From NCBI GenBank assembly GCA_029068025.1, contig JAIEDJ010000088.1, forward strand, positions 1 to 14,514: a stretch of DNA of 14,514 bases, read 5' to 3'. The stretch's first letter is position 1. The number at the start of each line of letters is the position of its first letter. The DNA is from Oscillospiraceae bacterium (lineage in GTDB: Bacteria; Bacillota; Clostridia; Oscillospirales; Ruminococcaceae). The translations under genes and the position numbers were made by a program. Positions 10,656 through 14,514 of this stretch are shown here, one piece after another. Below the pieces are notes generated by a model. It was not told the DNA's origin and ran no database searches. It was given only the letters and a program-made list of their open reading frames with translations.

Positions 10656-12062
10656 TTACGGCTCCGTCACCTTGCCCATGAACAGGATCTGATCCTGCGT
10701 TTCGTCATAGATCAGGAACGCAAACGGTCTGTCAAGACGCACCTCCACCTCTTTGGGCGGCTCTCCGCCGCCTCCGCCGCCCGCCCCGAACTCGGTGACC
10801 GCCGACGCTCTTGTTCCGTGTTCGTCAAGCTCAAGCTTTGTCTTCTGAATGACCGACGTGATCCACAGCGGCATATCGGTAATGCCCGAGAGATCCGCCT
10901 TGTTCTCATCAAAAATGTCACCCAGACCCGCCGCGGTAAGCGCGTCCTTTAAATCGAAAGACGTTTCAAAATTCAGTCTCGGCATTGCCGCGGAAATAAT
11001 ATATCCTTCCGATTTTCCGCTTTCCAGCAGCGACGGGATATCCAGTTCTTCAAGCGTGAATTCTCCGGTATTCTTGGGAAGTATACCGATGAACGTCGTG
11101 CCGTTTCTGTATCCGCGGCTGAAGGCGGTCGCTTTGTCGTTTTCATAATATTTATTGCCGTAGCTTTCCATCAGCGGAAGCTTTTTGACGGTGCCGTCAA
11201 GAAGTGTGAAGTCCTCCTTGCAGTCCTCGTCGATCCTCCACTCGGTCATAAACCATTCGGATTCAAAATACACGGTGTTTATCAGCACTGCCATGGTTTC
11301 CGGGTCGCAGCCGTCAAGGATAGACGGGATCATCTCGTGAGTTTTCTCGTTCACCCAGCCGTTGATCTTCTTCACGGTCTCAGACTCGTCGCCGAAGTCG
11401 ACGTTCTGGATCTCCGCGCCGAATTTTTTGCTTGCGGATTGCTTATAAGCGTCCTTCACGGGCAGAGCGTTATCCGCCCAGAAAGAGTTTGCTATCTCCA
11501 GCGCGGTTCCCGCGATCTTCCCCCAGTCCATCGTCCTTTCTTCTTCCGTGTAGTATGTCTTGGCGAATTCGAGATATTTCTCAGCGAAATCCGCATAATT
11601 CTCCGTTTGAAGATACGAATCGATCTGCGCCTTGGTATCGCCCTTCGCTCCGGCTTCGACCAGTCCGAGCGCCATATTCAGCGACAGCGGACTGAACATA
11701 GCGTTTTTCTTGTCCGCCGAGACCGCGTCAAACAGCCGCACCGAATTCACAGTGTTGTTTGCGCCGGGCTTGATCGGCTCATACGGGATCTTTTCGATCT
11801 CACTGTCGTTGGGAGCCGGCTCCGGACTTTGACTGCTGCCGCTTGAAGAGTAATTGCCGCTGCTTGTATACGAGCTTTGACTGCCGAAGCTCGAATGGTA
11901 TTCTGTGCTGCTGCTCGTATCCGAGCTTTGACCTCCGCTGTCGGTCTGAGAATTTACGCCGCTCGTATCCGAGTTGCGTTCTCTGTTTTCCGAACATCCC
12001 GCAAGGTTCAGCATTGAAAACGCCGCCAGAATTGCCGCCAGAATTTTCTTGGATCTTTTCAT
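10656..12062 (-). CDS. Lipoprotein serpin 2 with polyglycine reactive loop
   Basis: A 468-residue serpin, longest of the three because of a Ser/Gly/Thr-rich linker of about 65 residues after lipobox LAGC (Cys23), which would hold the inhibitor away from the membrane or thread it through the wall. Serpin landmarks are kept: SPLSLNMALGLVEAGAKGDT, INGWVNEKTHEMIPSIL, AVLINTVYFESEW, hinge ELDEHGTRASAVTEF with P17 Glu414 and P14 Thr417, and VRLDRPFAFLIYD. The loop then has six glycines at 428-433, with P1 by count Gly430, followed by EPPKEVE. This is an odd P1 region for an inhibitor; a flexible decoy loop, a protease preferring small residues, or loss of inhibition are all possible. GGGAGG lies before the ATG. 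It has its own consensus promoter (12125-12153), unlike serpins 1 and 3. Confidence 0.93.
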   Translation of the reverse strand: MKRSKKILAAILAAFSMLNLAGCSENRERNSDTSGVNSQTDSGGQSSDTSSSTEYHSSFGSQSSYTSSGNYSSSGSSQSPEPAPNDSEIEKIPYEPIKPGANNTVNSVRLFDAVSADKKNAMFSPLSLNMALGLVEAGAKGDTKAQIDSYLQTENYADFAEKYLEFAKTYYTEEERTMDWGKIAGTALEIANSFWADNALPVKDAYKQSASKKFGAEIQNVDFGDESETVKKINGWVNEKTHEMIPSILDGCDPETMAVLINTVYFESEWFMTEWRIDEDCKEDFTLLDGTVKKLPLMESYGNKYYENDKATAFSRGYRNGTTFIGILPKNTGEFTLEELDIPSLLESGKSEGYIISAAMPRLNFETSFDLKDALTAAGLGDIFDENKADLSGITDMPLWITSVIQKTKLELDEHGTRASAVTEFGAGGGGGGEPPKEVEVRLDRPFAFLIYDETQDQILFMGKVTEP

Positions 12063-12124
12063 GAATTTGTTCCTCCCGTATTGATCAAGAATAATGATTA
12101 AAATGCTGCGGTTTTCTGAATTTT

Positions 12125-12153
12125 ATTATAATATGGAGAAACCCAAATGTCAA
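12125..12153 (-). promoter_or_regulatory. Promoter of serpin 2
   Basis: On the minus strand, TTGACA (12153-12148) and TATAAT (12130-12125) with a 17-bp spacer; leader of about 55 nt. Directly upstream lies a group of GTAAC/GTAAT boxes (12159-12195). Confidence 0.85.
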
Positions 12154-12158
12154 CAATT

Positions 12159-12195
12159 GTTACAAAACTGTAACCATTTGTAATCGTTTTGTAAT
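12159..12195. promoter_or_regulatory. GTAAC/GTAAT box cluster upstream of serpin 2
   Basis: Plus-strand GTAAC at 12170, GTAAT at 12180 and GTAAT at 12191 (steps 10 and 11 bp), plus an inverted GTTAC at 12159, 11 bp before the first. The flanking ttttgtaatt and atttgtaa match boxes in the 6757-6836 array. The cluster is just upstream of a -35 box in both cases, but three boxes here are in opposite orientation relative to the promoter compared with lipoprotein B. Confidence 0.5.
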
Positions 12196-12242
12196 TATTT
12201 AAGGAAGCACCACAAGCGGGACGCTTGCGCGGCATAACGCTG

Positions 12243-13535
12243 TCAGCCGTCAAGCTCCGTAACCTTGCCCATAAACAATATCTGATCCTGTTCAGCGTCA
12301 TAGATCATAAACGCGAACGGTCTGTCAAGCCGAACGGTCTTGCGCTCTCTCGGCTCGGGCATGGCGCTGTTGGTGTCCAATATTACCGCAGTGGCTGCCG
12401 ACGCTCTTGTGCCGTTTTCGTCAAGCTCTATGCGCGTTTTCTGGAGGATCTCCGATACCCAGAGATCCACGTCCGAGATCCCGGAGAAATCAGCCTTGTT
12501 CTCGTCAAAAATAACATCCAGGCCCGCCGCACAAAGCGCATCCTTTAGTCCGAACGCCGTATCAAACGTAAATCTCGGCATTACCGCCGAAACGTCATAG
12601 TCCCATGTCTCGCTTTCAAGCAGCGACGGAATATCCAGGCTCTCCAGCGTAAATTCTCCGCTCTCCTTTGGCAGTATGCCGATGAACTCCAGTCCGTTAA
12701 CATAGCGGCTGCTGAACGCCGTCGCCTTGTCGTTCTCAAAGTAGCTGTCGCCGCCGTTGTACATCAGCGGAAGCTCCTTTGTTGTGCCATCGGTAAGTGT
12801 GAAGCTCTCCTTGTTGTCTGTGTTGATATGCCACTCGTCCGACCACGCCGATTCAAAGTATATCGTATTGATCAGCACCGCCGCCGTGTCCTCGGAATAA
12901 TCACTGAGTATCGACGGGATCATCTTGTGGGTCTTGTCATTCACCCAGCCGTTGATCTTTCCGAGCGTCTTATTCTTATTCGAGAAATCCACGCTCTGTA
13001 TCTCCGCGTCAAACATATCCGAAACGATCTGCTTGTAATCCGTGTTTAACGGCAGAGCGTGATCCGCCCAGAACGAGTTCGCAATTTCAAGAACGTTCTT
13101 GCGGTTTTTGTACTCGCTTTTGAACGTATACTTGTCCTTGGCAAGCTGCATATAAGACCGCGCGAAATCCGCGAAGTTCTCCGTTTGCAGATACGAATCC
13201 AGCGCCGTCCTTGTGTCGCCGTCCGCGCCCGCCTCGATAAGTCCCAGCGCCATATTCAGCGAGATCGGGCTGAACATCGCGTTCTTTTTATCTGCGGATA
13301 TCGCGTCAAACAGGCGGATCGAGTTCTCGGTGTTGCTGTCAGTGAGCGCAATGGGCGCGTACTGCGGCTTGGTGATCTGCGCTCCGCCGCCCGAGGTATT
13401 GCCGCCGTCAGCTGCCCCCGACCCGATAACCAGATCGTCCGCTCTGCCGGCGCTCTCCTTTTCGGAGCAGCCCGTAAGATTCAGCAGCGCGCACGCCGCC
13501 AGTATTGCCGCCAAAGTCCTCTTGAAATTCTTCAT
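12243..13535 (-). CDS. Lipoprotein serpin 3
   Basis: A 430-residue serpin very like serpin 1: the first 25 residues, the start region and GGAGGAAAA site are nearly the same, so the two look like a tandem duplication. Lipobox LTGC (Cys23), short Gly/Ala linker. Landmarks: SPISLNMALGLIEAGADGDT, INGWVNDKTHKMIPSIL, AVLINTIYFESAW, hinge ELDENGTRASAATAVIL with P17 Glu373 and P14 Thr376, and VRLDRPFAFMIYD. P1-P1' by count is Asn389-Ser390 in LDTNSAMPEPRERK; the loop is about 6 residues longer than in antitrypsin, so Met392 or the Arg residues at 396 and 398 are other candidates. It ends in TELDG rather than TEP. It lies 102 bp downstream of the DtxR-family gene on the same strand with its own upstream element. 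Confidence 0.93.
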   Translation of the reverse strand: MKNFKRTLAAILAACALLNLTGCSEKESAGRADDLVIGSGAADGGNTSGGGAQITKPQYAPIALTDSNTENSIRLFDAISADKKNAMFSPISLNMALGLIEAGADGDTRTALDSYLQTENFADFARSYMQLAKDKYTFKSEYKNRKNVLEIANSFWADHALPLNTDYKQIVSDMFDAEIQSVDFSNKNKTLGKINGWVNDKTHKMIPSILSDYSEDTAAVLINTIYFESAWSDEWHINTDNKESFTLTDGTTKELPLMYNGGDSYFENDKATAFSSRYVNGLEFIGILPKESGEFTLESLDIPSLLESETWDYDVSAVMPRFTFDTAFGLKDALCAAGLDVIFDENKADFSGISDVDLWVSEILQKTRIELDENGTRASAATAVILDTNSAMPEPRERKTVRLDRPFAFMIYDAEQDQILFMGKVTELDG

Positions 13536-13581
13536 AATATTTTCCTCCGTGTCTTAAAGTATTAATGTGAAAGCGCACATT

Positions 13582-13630
13582 TATTCGGCGTTCATAAATA
13601 ATACCGGATAACCTCGGAAAATGCTGCAAA
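13582..13630 (-). promoter_or_regulatory. Upstream element of serpin 3
   Basis: On the minus strand, TTGCAGCATTTTCCGAGG is followed by GGTATTATTTATGAACGCC, with 18 bp between TTGCAG and GGTATT. It is shared with serpin 1 and, in its two core blocks, with lipoprotein A. TATTAT is the probable -10 box. It fills most of the 102-bp gap after the DtxR-family gene, so serpin 3 probably has its own start of transcription. Confidence 0.5.
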
Positions 13631-13637
13631 ATTAAGA

Positions 13638-14015
13638 TCATTTTTTATGCTTGGCTATATATTTTTTTATCGCCGCGAAACTCTCAGCGCTGAGATCATG
13701 CTCGATACGGCAGGCGTCCTCGGCGGCGATATCCTCGGGCACTCCCAGAGAGGTAAGCCAGCTTGTGAACAGCAGGTGCCGCTCATAGACGCGCTCGGCG
13801 ATCTCCCGTCCGCGTTCGGTGAGAGTGATATATCCGTTTTCATCGACCTTTATGCAGTTATCCTCGCGGAGATTCTTCATTGCGACGCTCACCGACGGCT
13901 TTGAGAATCCCATCTCCGCAGCGATGTCAATGGAACGCACCTCGCCGTTTCTGTTGAACAGTATCAAGATGGTTTCGAGGTAATTTTCTTTGGATTCGCA
14001 TATTCTGTCTTTCAT
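13638..14015 (-). CDS. DtxR/MntR-family metal-dependent repressor, Cys-ligand type
   Basis: A 125-residue regulator with an N-terminal winged helix (recognition helix in MGFSKPSVSVAMKNLRE, wing ENGYITLTERG) and a short metal-binding/dimerisation domain, without the C-terminal SH3-like domain of full-length DtxR. In DtxR the main metal site includes Cys102, Glu105 and His106; here ACRIEH gives Cys102, Glu105, His106, and His80 matches DtxR His79. MntR has Glu in place of that Cys, so iron is more likely than manganese as co-repressor. The residue equal to MntR Asp8 is Asn11. ATG at 14015 is chosen because of GAGG 5 bp upstream; an in-frame ATG at 14051 lacks one. It lies upstream of serpin 3 on the same strand; readthrough is possible. 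Its regulon is not visible here. Confidence 0.9.
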   Translation of the reverse strand: MKDRICESKENYLETILILFNRNGEVRSIDIAAEMGFSKPSVSVAMKNLREDNCIKVDENGYITLTERGREIAERVYERHLLFTSWLTSLGVPEDIAAEDACRIEHDLSAESFAAIKKYIAKHKK

Positions 14016-14069
14016 TGTAACCTCACTCAATTCAAATCCCGCCATATCCACGGAGGGTCACTTTACTAT

Positions 14070-14098
14070 ATTTTAACACGTTTTTTCTGTAATGTCAA
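14070..14098 (-). promoter_or_regulatory. Promoter of the DtxR-family gene
   Basis: On the minus strand, TTGACA (14098-14093) and TAAAAT (14075-14070) with a 17-bp spacer; leader about 48 nt. I saw no clear DtxR/MntR operator dyad overlapping it. Confidence 0.75.
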
Positions 14099-14156
14099 GT
14101 AGAGCGCTATAAATCGTTTGAAAAGGCGTTCGCGGACTCCGCGCGGAGTTTTGAGC

Positions 14157-14284
14157 TAATACTGATCCCTCTTTAAAAACTTGACATCTTTGCGCCAATC
14201 TCACGCCTATCGCTGCGTCAAAGCTCCTTGCGCTAGACGCGATCTTGGCGCAAATCTTGTCAAGTGTTTTAAAGGGGATTAGTA
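14157..14284. repeat. Long palindromic element with ~40-bp inverted arms
   Basis: The left arm (about 14158-14198) and right arm (about 14244-14284) are imperfect reverse complements: atactgatccctctttaaaa... against ...ttttaaaggggattagtat, with acttgaca and tttgcgccaa inside each arm. The centre holds another dyad (atcgctgcgtc...gacgcgat), so nearly all 128 bp can fold into one hairpin. No reading frame inside. It resembles a small non-autonomous mobile or BIME-like element. Confidence 0.75.
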
Positions 14285-14286
14285 TA

Positions 14287-14316
14287 AAAAGATCCCGCTC
14301 CGAGCGGAACGGGATC
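14287..14316 (-). terminator. Terminator of the right-edge membrane protein gene
   Basis: gatcccg (14291-14297) pairs with cgggatc (14310-14316), enclosing tccg/cgga. Read on the minus strand, the hairpin is followed by tttttatact. It lies just beyond the stop codon at 14328-14330. Confidence 0.8.
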
Positions 14317-14327
14317 CGGATATTTGG

Positions 14328-14514
14328 TTATTGATCGTTAAGGGTAGCTATTCTGCTTTTTGAAGCAAGTCCCACAATTCCCATGATGATAAGCGCAAAT
14401 CCGCTGGCATTGATAACTATCAATCCGATGATCGAGCTTCTGCTTAATGTCACGCCTGCAGCCGACTCCCACTCCGTGATCGGATCGATGAGTATCTGAC
14501 CTACAAACGCGAAT
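14328..14514 (-). CDS. C-terminal fragment of a membrane protein (runs off the window)
   Basis: An open frame enters from the right edge and ends at TAA (14330-14328), giving the last 61 residues or so. A hydrophobic stretch, SIIGLIVINASGFALIIMGIVGL, forms a likely final transmembrane helix, followed by a short cytoplasmic-type tail SKSRIATLNDQ. A polar segment (DPITEWESAAGVTLSRS) precedes it and an earlier partial hydrophobic stretch (FAFVGQILI) is at the edge. A terminator directly follows, supporting a real gene end. Too little is visible to name a family. Confidence 0.6.
   Translation of the reverse strand, partial: FAFVGQILIDPITEWESAAGVTLSRSSIIGLIVINASGFALIIMGIVGLASKSRIATLNDQ

Noticed and set aside
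10740..10800. Frameshift or sequencing error at the glycine tract of serpin 2
   Set aside because: The frame remains open on both sides and the conserved C-terminal serpin frame continues directly in phase, so the tract is read as coding.
12205..12240. Strong terminator after serpin 3
   Set aside because: Only a 5-6 bp stem (caagcg/cgcttg) without a T run is present, so I do not claim a terminator here; serpin 3 transcripts may continue towards serpin 2.
14157..14284. Complete insertion sequence
   Set aside because: There is no reading frame for a transposase inside the palindrome; only a non-autonomous element or a structural hairpin is supportable.

Overview
The window looks like chromosomal DNA of a Gram-positive anaerobe of the class Clostridia, most likely a gut or rumen Ruminococcus/Oscillospiraceae-type bacterium. 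This is inferred from the strong GGAGG ribosome binding sites, the consensus TTGACA-17-TATAAT promoters, the many lipobox lipoproteins, the roughly even GC content, and the gene families present (bacterial serpins, a HxlR/flavodoxin pair, a short DtxR regulator). No rRNA, tRNA, transposase, integrase or CRISPR array was found.

Layout. 1-140: left-edge copy of a structured repeat with a decayed promoter, probably the upstream end of a small-peptide locus lying outside the window. 186-1199: a HxlR regulator divergent from an iron-sulfur flavoprotein-like reductase. 1240-1562: a compact module with a 28-residue membrane peptide on the minus strand facing a short terminator-ended antisense RNA on the plus strand; it resembles a type I toxin-antitoxin locus. 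1695-2654: lipoprotein A. 2644-4772 (minus): an efflux-type adaptor and a MacB/FtsX-type permease, with no ATPase. 5074-6213 (minus): D-alanyl-D-alanine carboxypeptidase. 6326-6689: a second peptide/antisense RNA module, with the 91-bp repeat in the peptide leader. 6757-6836: a helically phased array of eight GTAAC boxes that ends in the promoter of lipoprotein B (6917-7894). 8043-13535 (minus): three tandem lipoprotein serpins; the most downstream one is followed by a small membrane protein and an unusual metallo-beta-lactamase-fold protein. 13638-14015 (minus): a DtxR-family metal regulator. 14157-14284: a long palindromic element. 14328-14514: the C-terminal end of a membrane protein.

How it may work together (inference). 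The three serpins carry lipoboxes and serine-rich or short linkers, so they should sit on the outer face of the membrane and trap serine or cysteine proteases near the cell. Their reactive-centre loops differ strongly while the frames around them are almost the same, which suggests diversification towards different proteases. Promoter sequences tie serpins and lipoproteins together in two classes. Serpins 1 and 3 and lipoprotein A share a TTGCAGCATT...GGTATT upstream element. Serpin 2 and lipoprotein B have consensus promoters preceded by GTAAC/GTAAT boxes at 10-11 bp spacing. With the adaptor/permease, carboxypeptidase and HxlR/flavoprotein genes, the region reads as a cell-envelope and stress-defence island dotted with small-RNA/peptide modules.
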